NCBI GenBank assembly: GCA_963802095.1
Contig: CAWDHI010000006.1
Coordinates: 93,359 to 157,358 of the forward strand
DNA: 64,000 bases
Reading direction: 5' to 3'
Source: CAVVEQ01 sp963802095
GTDB taxonomy: Bacteria; Chloroflexota; Anaerolineae; Anaerolineales; Anaerolineaceae
Shown here: positions 25,558 through 34,467 of the stretch, piece after piece
Position numbering within the stretch: position 1 is the stretch's first letter
Layout of the letters: every line of letters starts with the position of its first letter
Translations under genes and position numbers: made by a program
The notes under the pieces: model-generated
Databases searched by the model: none
Told to the model about the DNA's origin: nothing
Seen by the model: the letters and a program-made list of their open reading frames with translations, nothing else

Positions 25558-25587
25558 GCAAAGGGCTATTAATAAATAGCCCTTTGC
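25558..25587. terminator. strong hairpin, probable terminator
   Basis: GCAAAGGGCTATT-aata-AATAGCCCTTTGC is a perfect 13-base stem with a 4-base loop, downstream of the RidA gene and next to the tRNA-Lys 3' end. The T-run is short, so it may serve either strand. Confidence 0.6.
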
Positions 25588-25612
25588 CTGAAAAACCAAT
25601 AGTAATTAGCTG

Positions 25613-25684
25613 TGAGCGCGAAGGGGCTCGAACCCTTAACCAATGGCTTAAAAGGCCACTGCTCTACCATTGAGCTACGCGCCC
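25613..25684 (-). tRNA. tRNA-Lys (anticodon TTT)
   Basis: Minus-strand cloverleaf: acceptor GGGCGCG paired with CGCGCTC (one G-T pair), D arm GCTC-aatggta-GAGC, anticodon stem GTGGC/GCCAT with loop CTTTTAA giving anticodon TTT, and T arm AAGGG-TTCGAGC-CCCTT. The discriminator base is A (25613). CCA is not encoded. The lysyl-tRNA synthetase gene is 2.2 kb away. This gene forms the intact side of the island whose 3' copy is at 23695-23757. Confidence 0.95.
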
Positions 25685-25810
25685 AAACGGTTCCCATTTT
25701 ATCATAGCATCCCAAAAAACTGTAAGCAGATTGGAAAGTCCCGCCGCTATCCCCCGCAGCCAGGTGTGGTTATAATCTTATGAGGTACATTCCCTCCAGG
25801 AGAATATTCG

Positions 25811-27871
25811 ATGGAGCTAGTTCCTGATTTTGTACTCAAAGAACGCTACCAGATAATCCGCAACCTGGGTCGTGGCGGCATGGGCGCGGTCTACCTTGCG
25901 CATGATACCGTCCTGGACCATGTGGTGGCCGTCAAGGTCAACCACAGCCCGGCGGAGGATGCCGAGGAGCAGTTCCTCAAGGAAGCCCGCCTTCTGGCAG
26001 CGCTGCGCCATCCAACCTTGCCGCGGGTGACCGATTACTTTATCCTTGGCGAGGAGCAGTACCTGGTGATGGATTACATCCCGGGGGATTCCTTTGATGT
26101 GATTCTCAAAGAGGATGGCATCCAGCCGATGGAGATGGTGATGCAGTGGGCTCAGCAGCTCGGCTCGGCCATCAGCTACCTGCACCACCAGAAGCCGCCG
26201 GTCATCCACCGCGACATCAAGCCCGCCAATATTAAGCTGATGCCCACGGGCGAGGTGATCCTGGTGGATTTCGGGATCGCCAAGGTCTCTGATGGAACCA
26301 ACGCCACCACAGCCGGGGCGCAGGGGTTCACCCCCGGATACTCTCCTCCTGAGCAATACGGCGGCGCGCACACCGGGCCTTATTCCGATCAATACTCCCT
26401 GGCTGCAACGCTCTACCAACTGCTCACCAACCACCAGCCGGAGGACGGGCTACAGCGATTGATGGGTACGGCGGTGCTGGCACCCATGAAGGTGCTGAAC
26501 CCGGCGGTACCGGAGGGAATGCAAATAGTGATCGAACGGGCGATGGCGCCCAAGCCGGAGGATCGCTACCCCAGCACGGATGCTTTCCTGAAGGCGCTCA
26601 CACCCTACACTTCGCAAACGCTGATGGTAAAACCGGAATATGAGCGGCCGGGCAAGGGCGATGTTCCCCCACCGGGCACCCCCCAACCCGTGGGGGAAAA
26701 ACCGGGCAGGAAGTTTCCGTGGTGGGTGCTGGTGATCGCAGGCGTGGTGCTGTTCGGCGTGATCGCTGGAGGCCTTGCGCTGTTCGGCGGTGGCAGGACG
26801 GCAACCCCGTCACCTGGCGGTAGTTCGGGAGATGCGCTGGCCACCTCGGTGGCAGCCACGCTCACACAGGCAGCCGATTTGGTGAAACCGCAGGAAACAT
26901 CCGCACCAACCGTGCAGGAAACCGAAGCTCCTGCGATACCCTCAGAACCCACCCCCACGCAGGAGCAGCCCACGACCGGCCCCAACCTGGTTGGGGAGGG
27001 CGGTTATATCGCCTACATCAGCAATAAAGGTTCCGACAAGATCTACCAGGTCTGGCTGATGAAGGTGGCTCTGGATAATAGCGGGGTCTTCCAGGTGGTG
27101 GAGGATAAACAGCTGACCACCGATGCGGGCGATAAAAGCTTTCCAGCCTGGTCGCCGGATGGCAAAAAGCTGCTCTACTCCGCGCCGAGCGGGGGGCGGA
27201 CACTTGGGATCGACATTTGGATGCTCGAGCTCGAAAAACCCGAAAAACCGGCTGTCAACCTATCCCAGCACCAGGGCGAGGATACCCAGGCAGCCTGGTC
27301 TCCTGATGGAAACCTGATCACCTTTACCAACCGCGGCGCGAACGGAAACGACCTGCGGCAGCTCTATTTGATGAACTCGGATGGGACGAACATCCAGCGC
27401 CTCAGCCTGGAGTTCCAGGAGTTCTCACCCACCTGGTCGCCAGACCAGCTCTACCTGGCATATGTGATCTCAGCCTCCAGCCATTACATCATGTACCTGC
27501 GCACCGCGGCGGATGGCTACGCCTCCCCGGTCAAGTTCGATACGCAGGAGGTCCTGGGCAGGCAGGGGGATGTGGCCGACCCGGCCTGGTCACCGGATGG
27601 GGATCTGATCGCCTACGTGCGCATGGAAGGAGCCAGTCGCAATATATTCCTGACGCGGTTTTCCGACCGGGGCAGCCGCAACATCCCCATCACCCAAACG
27701 GGCAGGGATACAGAACCGGCGTTCTCCGATGATGGACAGTGGATCGCCTTCACCTCGGGCAGGGATAGCTCCAAGGATATTTTTGTGATGAACACAGCGG
27801 GGAACATGCAGACCAACCTGACGAACAGCCCGGCGGTTGAGCAAATGCCCGCCTGGCAGCCGGTTCCCTGA
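25811..27871 (+). CDS. Ser/Thr protein kinase with TolB-like propeller ectodomain
   Basis: 686 residues. The kinase domain (about 12-270) has the glycine loop GRGGMGAVY, lysine in VAVKV, HRDIKPANI (His133-Asp135), DFGIAK (Asp153) and YSPPEQY, so it should be active. One membrane helix follows (about 303-325, WWVLVIAGVVLFGVIAGGLA), then a Pro/Thr linker, then five or six TolB/WD-like repeats with the motif AWSPDG (about 395-686). The external propeller probably senses a ligand and signals through the cytosolic kinase. No phosphatase gene is adjacent. The neighbouring sigma/anti-sigma system also ends in a TolB-like region. Confidence 0.92.
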   Translation: MELVPDFVLKERYQIIRNLGRGGMGAVYLAHDTVLDHVVAVKVNHSPAEDAEEQFLKEARLLAALRHPTLPRVTDYFILGEEQYLVMDYIPGDSFDVILKEDGIQPMEMVMQWAQQLGSAISYLHHQKPPVIHRDIKPANIKLMPTGEVILVDFGIAKVSDGTNATTAGAQGFTPGYSPPEQYGGAHTGPYSDQYSLAATLYQLLTNHQPEDGLQRLMGTAVLAPMKVLNPAVPEGMQIVIERAMAPKPEDRYPSTDAFLKALTPYTSQTLMVKPEYERPGKGDVPPPGTPQPVGEKPGRKFPWWVLVIAGVVLFGVIAGGLALFGGGRTATPSPGGSSGDALATSVAATLTQAADLVKPQETSAPTVQETEAPAIPSEPTPTQEQPTTGPNLVGEGGYIAYISNKGSDKIYQVWLMKVALDNSGVFQVVEDKQLTTDAGDKSFPAWSPDGKKLLYSAPSGGRTLGIDIWMLELEKPEKPAVNLSQHQGEDTQAAWSPDGNLITFTNRGANGNDLRQLYLMNSDGTNIQRLSLEFQEFSPTWSPDQLYLAYVISASSHYIMYLRTAADGYASPVKFDTQEVLGRQGDVADPAWSPDGDLIAYVRMEGASRNIFLTRFSDRGSRNIPITQTGRDTEPAFSDDGQWIAFTSGRDSSKDIFVMNTAGNMQTNLTNSPAVEQMPAWQPVP

Positions 27872-27890
27872 TAACCCGACTGATAAAAGA

Positions 27891-27914
27891 AAAACATCCC
27901 GGGAGGGATGTTTT
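27891..27914. terminator. bidirectional terminator
   Basis: AAAACATCCC-ggga-GGGATGTTTT followed by TT on the plus side and preceded by A-rich sequence, between the convergent kinase and lysS genes. Confidence 0.85.
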
Positions 27915-27922
27915 TTGTTGGA

Positions 27923-29443
27923 TCATTTTTCCGAATCCACCGCGCGCAGGTGGGGGAAGAGCAGTACCTCGCGGATGGAGCGCTTGCCGGTGAGCAGCAT
28001 GGTCAGCCTATCCACGCCCATGCCGAAACCTCCCTGGGGCGGCATGCCGTAGAGCATGGCCTGCAGGTAGTCTTCGTCCATCGGGTGACGGTCCTCGTCC
28101 TCATCGCCAAAGGCGTGCCCCATTTCCTCGAAGCGAGCCTGCTGGTCGAGCGGGTCATTGAGCTCGCTGAAGGCGTTGCAGAGCTCCATGCCGCCGATAT
28201 AGCCCTCGAAACGCTCCACGGTTGTCGGGTCGCCGGGTTTGCTCTTGGCCAGTGGAGAGATATCCCGCGGGTAGTCATAGATGAATGTGGGCTGGATGAG
28301 GGTCGGCTCCAGGAAATCGCCCAGCATGGCTTCGATGAGCTTGCCACGCGGGCTGCCTGGTTTGAACCTCATTCCCTTGGCGGTCATAGCCTGCTCCAGC
28401 GAAGCGGCATCCGGATGGGCGTTAATATCGATGCCCACGGTGTCGATCAGCCCCTGGCGCAGCTCCAGGCGCTTCCAGGGCGGGGTGAGGTCGATCTCCT
28501 GCCCGTCGAAATCGAGCTTGTAGGAGCCATTCACATCCATTGCCACAGTGGTGATCATCTGCTCGGTCAGGTCCATGATCTTGAGGTAATCCGAGTAAGC
28601 CATATAGAACTCGAGCTGGGTGAACTCGGGATTGTGCTTGAAAGAGACCCCCTCATTGCGGAAATCGCGCCCGATCTCGTAGACCCGGTCCAACCCGCCC
28701 ACGATCAGGCGCTTGAGGTAGAGCTCGAAGCTGATCCGCAGGTAAAGATCCTGGTGGAGCTGGTTGTGGTGGGTGACGAAGGGTTTGGCTGCCGCGCCGC
28801 CATAGATGGGCTGCAGGATGGGAGTTTCCACTTCCAGGAAGCCCTGGCCATCCAGAAATTTCCGCAGGGCGCTCACCACCGCGGCGCGCTTGCGGAAGAT
28901 CTCGCGCACCTCGGGGTTGACAGCCAGGTCGGCGTAGCGCTGGCGGAAACGGGTCTCGGGATCTGACAAGGTGGCGTGGCGTACCACCTCGCCATCCACC
29001 ACTTCGTCCTTGGCTGCCGGCAGGGGGGTGATGGCTTTCGCCAGCATGGCAAAGGAGGCAACGTTGACCGTGATCTCGCCAGTGCGGGTGCGGAAGAGGG
29101 TACCGGAAGCCTCGAGGATATCGCCCAGGTCGAACTCCTCGTTGAATAGCTTGAACTTCTCCTCACCCAGGTCGTTGACCCGCAGGAAAAGCTGGATGCG
29201 GCCGGTGGAATCCTCGATGTGGGCGAAGGTGAGCTTGCCCATCGGGCGCATGGCGCGCAGCCGCCCTGCCACGGTGACGGAGATTGGCTCCGTGCTGCCG
29301 GCACCTTCGACTTTATCGAAGATTTCCAGGGCTGCCTGCGCAGTGTGGCTGACGTGGGAGCGGGTGGGGTAGGGCTCCATCCCGGCTTTGCGCAGGCGTT
29401 CGGCCTTTTCCAGGCGGATCTTTTCGAGGTCGGATCGTTCCAT
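27923..29443 (-). CDS. lysS: lysine--tRNA ligase, class II
   Basis: 506 residues, the normal length. The N-terminal OB-fold anticodon-binding domain (about 50-150: ISVTVAGRLRAMRPMGKLTF, HIEDSTGRIQLFLR) is followed by the class II catalytic core with motif 1 region (FLDGQGFLEVETPILQPIYG), motif 2 (YEIGRDFRNEGVSFKHNPEF, TQLEFY) and motif 3 (GFGMGVDRLTMLLT). It charges tRNA-Lys with lysine in the cytosol. The gene is monocistronic, facing the kinase gene. Confidence 0.97.
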   Translation of the reverse strand: MERSDLEKIRLEKAERLRKAGMEPYPTRSHVSHTAQAALEIFDKVEGAGSTEPISVTVAGRLRAMRPMGKLTFAHIEDSTGRIQLFLRVNDLGEEKFKLFNEEFDLGDILEASGTLFRTRTGEITVNVASFAMLAKAITPLPAAKDEVVDGEVVRHATLSDPETRFRQRYADLAVNPEVREIFRKRAAVVSALRKFLDGQGFLEVETPILQPIYGGAAAKPFVTHHNQLHQDLYLRISFELYLKRLIVGGLDRVYEIGRDFRNEGVSFKHNPEFTQLEFYMAYSDYLKIMDLTEQMITTVAMDVNGSYKLDFDGQEIDLTPPWKRLELRQGLIDTVGIDINAHPDAASLEQAMTAKGMRFKPGSPRGKLIEAMLGDFLEPTLIQPTFIYDYPRDISPLAKSKPGDPTTVERFEGYIGGMELCNAFSELNDPLDQQARFEEMGHAFGDEDEDRHPMDEDYLQAMLYGMPPQGGFGMGVDRLTMLLTGKRSIREVLLFPHLRAVDSEK

Positions 29444-29531
29444 GGGCGGGTTCCTTTAGGGAGAATTGGGTCTATTTTAATGCAGAAAGTAGCCCGCTCG
29501 CCTTCATTCCTGAAACAGCTTTACAAGTAAT

Positions 29532-29598
29532 AAAGGTTGTAATTAGATAAACAATAAATAAAGATTGTATATATTGAAAACAAACGTAAAAGGTTGTA
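29532..29598. promoter_or_regulatory. three direct repeats, candidate operator array
   Basis: AAAGGTTGTA at 29532-29541, AAAGATTGTA at 29560-29569 and AAAGGTTGTA at 29589-29598 are spaced 28 and 29 bases apart. The third copy overlaps the -10 hexamer of the SatD promoter and the second lies just upstream of its -35. Such spacing suits cooperative repressor binding. The regulator is not identified. Confidence 0.55.
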
Positions 29599-29602
29599 TA
29601 CT
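29574..29602 (+). promoter_or_regulatory. sigma-70-type promoter of the SatD operon
   Basis: TTGAAA (29574-29579), a 17-base spacer, and TATACT (29597-29602). The expected transcript start falls at about 29609, which is the ATG itself, and there is no Shine-Dalgarno sequence before it; a leaderless mRNA is the simplest reading. Confidence 0.65.
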
Positions 29603-29608
29603 ATCGAT

Positions 29609-30307
29609 ATGGGAACAATAAAAAATCCGAAAGGGATCTGGGGAATCTTAACCGGCGACATCATCAATTCAAGCCTGCTATCGCAATCTGAGCGTAGCCG
29701 ATTACTGGATTTCTTATCTAAGGAAATCGGTGTGTTACCAGAATTGATCCCACCTGGTGCGAAAGTGTACGGTCCTCAGATCTTTCGCGGCGATTCGTGG
29801 CAAATGGCGGTCTTCCCGGCAAAGAATTCCCTGGATATCGGGATCAGATTACGTGCTGCGCTGAAAAGGGATTTTTATGGGGTAGATACGAGGGTTGCGA
29901 TCGGAATCGGTCAGGTGATGTTATTAATTAAAGAGTATGTGAGTACTGGATTGGGACCAGCATTCACATTATCCGGGAATACGCTGGATCAAATGGCGGA
30001 TTCTAGGATTCTGCTTCGCACCGAGAAGGACATTTCCGCCCAAACACGCACGGGGAAATCCCTGGAGTTGATCGTGCGATATATTGATGAGGTTATTACC
30101 GATTGGACGCCTGCGCAGGCGAGGGCGGTCTTGAGCGCATCGATGGGAAAAGACCAATTAAACATCGCTAGGGATTGGGAGCCGACCCCAATCACACAAC
30201 AGGCGGTATCTGCGCATTTAATCGCCGCAGATTGGAAGCTTCTTCGCGAGAGTATCAATTTCGTCGAAGATCTGATTGAGGACTGGGACCATCTGGAGGA
30301 GGCTTAG
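29609..30307 (+). CDS. SatD-family protein
   Basis: 232 residues from ATG at 29609. The start GIWGILTGDIINSSLLSQSE is the SatD-like signature (TGDI.NS), followed by FRGDSWQMAVFPAKNSLDIG and RVAIGIGQV, then a predicted helical C-terminal third (WTPAQARAVLSASMG; WKLLRESINFVEDLIEDWD). SatD proteins are of unclear function and commonly occur directly before a DUF3307 membrane protein, as here. No ribosome-binding site is visible, so the gene is probably translated from a leaderless transcript. Confidence 0.75.
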   Translation: MGTIKNPKGIWGILTGDIINSSLLSQSERSRLLDFLSKEIGVLPELIPPGAKVYGPQIFRGDSWQMAVFPAKNSLDIGIRLRAALKRDFYGVDTRVAIGIGQVMLLIKEYVSTGLGPAFTLSGNTLDQMADSRILLRTEKDISAQTRTGKSLELIVRYIDEVITDWTPAQARAVLSASMGKDQLNIARDWEPTPITQQAVSAHLIAADWKLLRESINFVEDLIEDWDHLEEA

Positions 30308-30312
30308 TAGCA

Positions 30313-31059
30313 ATGGCTTTTCGATCAATTCAGTTATTCCTGTTTAGCGTTTTCCTGCTCTCCTATCTGCTCACCCAATTCGTGGCGCTTCCAGCGATCT
30401 TTCCAAAAGGGAAACCCTCCTGGCGGCAAACCCTCGCGGGTGGTTTATTAATGGCGGTCTTTATTTACCTCCTGCTTGGGGATTGGCGTGGTTTTCTCGT
30501 TCCTCTTGGCGCGCTTGTGGTCTATTTTGTAGTGGAGTTGATCAGGCGCAGAACCGGGAAAGAAAACTTCCGCCGCTCGCTTCTCTGGCTGGCGATCTGG
30601 TTGCTGGTCATCCTCCTTGCGGCTTATGCCTTGCCGCTAATCACCATCATTTCTTCCACCTGGCTCGCGAACTTTGGGTTGGATTACATCCGCTCGATTC
30701 TGACCCTGGCAGGGCTCCTGTTCGCGGTCTTCCAGGGCAGCCAGACGATCGGGCTAATGCTGGTGCCATTTTCTCAGGAGATACGCAAGACCTCCCCCTA
30801 CACCGGGCTGAAGGATGGGGGGAAATGGATTGGCGTTCTCGAGCGGGCACTGATCTTCATCTTGGTCTTGGCAGGGCAATACGCCGCGATCGGTTTTCTT
30901 GTTGCGGCAAAATCCATCCTGCGTTTTGGGGAGGTGAAGGAGAGCGCCAACCGGATGGAAGCGGAATATATTATCATTGGGACTCTCGCGAGCATCCTTT
31001 TTGCGTTGCTCTGCGGGTTGGCGACACTCTGGCTGATTGGGCAGACAAGAATCCCATGA
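30313..31059 (+). CDS. DUF3307-like membrane protein
   Basis: 248 residues with about seven membrane helices. The C-terminal part (GLKDGGKWIGVLERALIFIL, followed by AEYIIIGTL) is the conserved end of DUF3307 proteins that pair with SatD. GGAGG lies 10 bases before the ATG. It starts 5 bases after the SatD stop and ends with an ATGA overlap with the next gene, so the three genes form one operon. Function unknown. Confidence 0.75.
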   Translation: MAFRSIQLFLFSVFLLSYLLTQFVALPAIFPKGKPSWRQTLAGGLLMAVFIYLLLGDWRGFLVPLGALVVYFVVELIRRRTGKENFRRSLLWLAIWLLVILLAAYALPLITIISSTWLANFGLDYIRSILTLAGLLFAVFQGSQTIGLMLVPFSQEIRKTSPYTGLKDGGKWIGVLERALIFILVLAGQYAAIGFLVAAKSILRFGEVKESANRMEAEYIIIGTLASILFALLCGLATLWLIGQTRIP

Positions 31060-31412
31060 AACCCCACGCCCATTACGAGCATAAATCCGACCCTCTGCTA
31101 CCTTTCAACCTTTTTCTCCGGCGCAAGCTGCGGCACGGCTTGGCGGCACTGCTCTTCCTGGCGGTCTCGCTCGGGCTGGGCATGATCGGCTACCACTTCA
31201 CCGAGAACCTCACCTAGGTGGATTCCCTGCTCAATGGTTCTATGATCCTGGGAGAGATGGTACCGGTAAATACGCTGCAGAGCGACGGCGGCAAGGTCTT
31301 TGCCTCCTTCTACGAACTATACTCGGGCATTGCCTTCCTGGTGGTGGCGGGAATCATCGTAGCGCCACTTGCCCACCGCCTGATGCACCGCATGCACCTT
31401 GAAGATCGATAA
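31056..31412 (+). pseudogene. two-helix membrane protein with in-frame TAG
   Basis: From the ATG at 31056 (overlapping the previous stop) the frame reads MKPHAHYEHKSDPLLPFNLF, then a first helix, and TENLT, then TAG (31215-31217), and continues in the same frame with VDSLLNGSMILGEMVPVNTL, a pore-loop-like segment, then a second helix to the stop at 31412. Homologous proteins as I recall them have tryptophan where the stop stands, so a TGG-to-TAG change is likely. The complete product would be 117 residues with two helices. Ion-channel-like function is only a guess. Confidence 0.6.
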
Positions 31413-31439
31413 ATTAATAATTTTTCTAAAGGGATTATG

Positions 31440-32891
31440 ATGACTGATTAAAATATTGCCCCCAAAGTGTTTATTTCATATAGCTGGAGCTCAGAAGATC
31501 ACCAAAAGAAGATCAAAGAATGGGTGGACCATCTACTCCACGATGGAATTGACGTCATTTTTGATTTATATGATTTAAAAAAGGGTGAAGACAAGTATTC
31601 ATTCATGGAAAAAATGGTTACTGATAAAAGTGTAACGAGGGTCCTAGTATTTATCGATAAAGAATATTCAGAAAAAGCGGACAAACGAAAAAAAGCTGGA
31701 GTGGGGACAGAATCTCAAATTATTTCACGCGAAATTTATGAAAAAATCGATCAATATAAATTTATACCAATTGTTTGTGAATTTAATGATAAAGGATCTG
31801 CTTATTTACCGGTTTTTCTAAAATCTAGGATTTATATCGATTTCTCAACCACAGAAGAAGTTGAAGAAAATTGGGAGCAATTGGTTAGGTCTATCTTTAA
31901 TAGGCCGTTGCATCAAAAACCCCCGATCGGAATCCCCCCCGTATTCATAATAGAACAACAACTGGAATCATTTGGACCCATTAGCGCGAAATATTTTTCT
32001 CTTCAGAAAGCAGTTCAGGAAAATAGAAAAGGATAAAAATTTTATCGGAATGATTTTCTAAAAGAATCCTTCGATTATATTGATAGGCTTCGACCAAGAG
32101 AGCAACCAAATGACATTTCACTCGATAAAAACGCAATAAAGATTTATGAAAAATTAATTCCAGTTCGAAATTATCTTCTTGACTGGTTAATCCTTGAAGC
32201 TGAGAATGAATCAAATGATTTTCAGGATGCTGTTCACCAAGTTCTTGAAACAATACTTGAACTTAGGGTAAGACCTTTTGAAACCAATCCCTGGAGTGAA
32301 GATTGGTACGAAGGACATAAAATATTCGCCTATGAAACCTTTTTGTATTTTATTGTGGCATTGATTAAGTGTGAAGCGCGTATGAATTTGCAGGTAATGT
32401 TGAAATCACATTACTTAGTTCCTAAAACTGATTATCAATCTAATTCGCGATTCTGCAATTTCGAACGATTTTATAATCATTCAGATCTTCTACAAAAAGA
32501 ACTAGCACCTGAAAGGCAAAGATTATATAGCCCTGTAATTAAATTAATTAAAAAATATTCTGATCGCTCTGATATAAATTTCAATCGATTGATGGAGGCT
32601 GATTTAGTGGCTTTATTAATGGCGCTAATCGCAGATGAAGGTTTTTGGTACCCGCAAACCTTATTCTATTCGGGAAATGGTTTTGAAGCTCCACTCTTCT
32701 TGCAAGCTACGCGTCATAAAGGATTCCAAAATCTGACTGAAATTACCGGAATAAATTCAGTTGAAGATTCAACGAGGAAAATTCAAGATGGTGCAAAACG
32801 AATCGGAATACAGCACTTTGAAGTTTTACATAATCGCCGGATTACGCTGGATTCAATTTATAATCTGAACCTATTAGATTCAATATATTAA
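31440..32891 (+). pseudogene. SEFIR (TIR-like) domain protein with two in-frame TAA codons
   Basis: One reading frame runs from ATG at 31440 to the stop at 32889-32891 and is broken only by TAA at 31449 (codon 4) and TAA at 32034. Residues about 8-150 are a SEFIR domain: KVFISYSWSSEDHQKKIKEW, FDLYDLKKGEDKYSFMEKMV, VLVFIDKEYSEKADKRK, ESQIISREIYEKI and FIPIV. The remaining 330 residues are helical and unfamiliar. SEFIR/TIR proteins with a single long C-terminal domain often act in phage defence, but that role here is inference. Strongly AT-rich compared with both flanks. Alternatively the part after 31449 could start at GTG 31467 and end at 32036. Confidence 0.65.
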
Positions 32892-32900
32892 ATATCTGTA

Positions 32901-33893
32901 ATGTATCTACAAATCCGCCCCATGAACCTGCCGCAGGACCTCGACGCGTGGATGGCCGTCACCGCTGCGGGTTTCCAATACCCGGATCACCCGGAATGGA
33001 ACTACTCCTCGGAGGAGATCGAGAACAACGTTGCCGCCATCCGCTCGCTGAAGCAGATCTGGCCGCTCTTCGCCCTGCTGCGCGCCTTTTCGGCCGACGC
33101 GCGCGATATGATCCGCGGATTCTTCTATGAAGTAGAAGGCATAGTGGTGGGGAATATCTCCTGCCAGCGGAGGGGAGAGGCCTGGTATATCTCCGATGTG
33201 GTCGTGCTACCCGAATACCGCGGGAAGGGGTATGCCCGCAAGTTAGTGGAGTCCTGCGTGGAGGATATCCGCGCGCGGGGCGGCAGGCAGGTGAGCCTGG
33301 ATGTGGTCAGCGGGAATAAACCTGCGATAGCGCTCTATAGAACCGAGGGCTTCCGGGAGTACACCTCCCTGGCATTCTACGAGATGAAAAGCTACCACCC
33401 ACTGCTGGCGGTTGGCACCGACGATTGCCGGGTGGAGGAGATCAAGGGGGATTCCTGGAAGCTGCGCTACGAATTCTGGAAGCGCGTCACTCCCGCCGGG
33501 GTGCAGGAATTCGCGCCTGTCACCGAATCCTCCTATCGCCGACCGGCATTCACCCGAGCATTTTACAGGTTATGGCGATGGCTTTCCGGTGAAAAATTCC
33601 AGGTTTATGCATTGCTGCGCGGCCGTGGCAGGCATGTGCTTGGCGTGGCAACCGTGAACAAGCGCACCAAGGAAGGCGGGATAAACATCCTGGAGATCGG
33701 GTTGGATGAGACCTACAACGGGAAGGCGGAATATTTTCTCACCGAAATCCTCTGGCGGATCTACTCGGACCACAAAACCCCGCTGACGGAGTTCGAGCTG
33801 CCTGCCTGGCAAACAGGACTGAGGAGGGCTTGCTCGGGGCTGGGGGTGGAGCCGAAATACGAGACCATCAGCATGGGGATAAAGCTGGAATAA
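32901..33893 (+). CDS. two-domain GNAT-family acetyltransferase
   Basis: 330 residues. The N-terminal GNAT domain is complete, with YISDVVVLPEYRGKGYARKL (about residues 95-115) and SLDVVSGNKPAIALYRTEGF. The second half (about 175-330) has a weaker GNAT-like pattern (VYALLRGRGRHVLGVATVNK; NILEIGLDETYNGKAEYFL) and no clear acetyl-CoA loop. Substrate unknown. GC-rich and intact, unlike the SEFIR gene just upstream. Confidence 0.8.
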   Translation: MYLQIRPMNLPQDLDAWMAVTAAGFQYPDHPEWNYSSEEIENNVAAIRSLKQIWPLFALLRAFSADARDMIRGFFYEVEGIVVGNISCQRRGEAWYISDVVVLPEYRGKGYARKLVESCVEDIRARGGRQVSLDVVSGNKPAIALYRTEGFREYTSLAFYEMKSYHPLLAVGTDDCRVEEIKGDSWKLRYEFWKRVTPAGVQEFAPVTESSYRRPAFTRAFYRLWRWLSGEKFQVYALLRGRGRHVLGVATVNKRTKEGGINILEIGLDETYNGKAEYFLTEILWRIYSDHKTPLTEFELPAWQTGLRRACSGLGVEPKYETISMGIKLE

Positions 33894-33895
33894 AA

Positions 33896-33921
33896 AAATC
33901 GCCTCCATCTGGAGGCGATTT
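33896..33921. terminator. bidirectional terminator
   Basis: AAATCGCCTCC-atct-GGAGGCGATTT, an 11-base perfect stem between the convergent acetyltransferase and greA genes, flanked by A on the left and T on the right. Confidence 0.85.
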
Positions 33922-33936
33922 GATTTCAACGAGTAA

Positions 33937-34401
33937 TCACTTCACACTGACCAAATGAACCTTGTAGGAACCTGCGGGGGCTTCCACGACGATCTTATCC
34001 CCGGTCTTGTGACCGGTCAGCGCCTTGCCCAGCGGGGATTCGTTGGAGATGCGCCCGTTGTGCGGGTCCGCCTCGGCTGCGCCTACGATGGAGTAGGTTT
34101 CTTCCTTCTTGGAACCTTCCTCCTTGATCACGACAGTCGAGCCAACCCCTGCAACCTCGTGTGTGGGGGCATCTTCGATCACCCTGGCAGTTGCCAGCAG
34201 GACTTCAAGCTCCTTGATGCGGCCTTCCACGAAGGCTTGCTCATTCTTGGCGGCTTCGTATTCTGCGTTTTCGATCAACTCGCCGCCCTCCATGGCTTCG
34301 CGCAGGCGCTCGGCGATCTCCTTGCGCTTATCGGTACGCAGGTGTTCCAGCTCATCCTGGAGCTTCTGGTATCCTTCCCGGGTGAGGAAAGTGTTGGCCA
34401 T
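33937..34401 (-). CDS. greA: transcription elongation factor GreA
   Basis: 154 residues from ATG at 34401 (AAGGAATTGG upstream). The N-terminal coiled coil (TREGYQKLQDELEHLRTDKR; EGGELIENAEYEAAKNEQAF) carries the acidic tip residues that rescue backtracked RNA polymerase. The C-terminal FKBP-like domain has VVIKEEG, ISNESPLGKALTGHKTGD and GSYKVHLVSV. The length is normal. Confidence 0.97.
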   Translation of the reverse strand: MANTFLTREGYQKLQDELEHLRTDKRKEIAERLREAMEGGELIENAEYEAAKNEQAFVEGRIKELEVLLATARVIEDAPTHEVAGVGSTVVIKEEGSKKEETYSIVGAAEADPHNGRISNESPLGKALTGHKTGDKIVVEAPAGSYKVHLVSVK

Positions 34402-34467
34402 GGTCCAATTCCTTAAAAAGAAAATTTCCTGCAATGTTCCCATTGATCCAAAATTACCAGGTCTGGT

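Noticed and set aside
23809..25562. Shared AAGTGCAAAGG beside the integrase fragment and before the 25558 hairpin as att repeats
   Set aside because: An 11-base match in 2 kb is expected by chance about this often; the tRNA-derived repeat explains the ends better.
25771..25776. TATAAT upstream of the kinase gene as a promoter
   Set aside because: No acceptable -35 hexamer at 16-18 bases and no extended -10.
27908..28966. 352-codon open frame on the plus strand
   Set aside because: Antisense to lysS, which is certain.
31215..32036. Stop-codon reassignment (TAA/TAG read as sense)
   Set aside because: TAA and TAG end many intact genes in the window, for example the E2 and ubiquitin-like genes.
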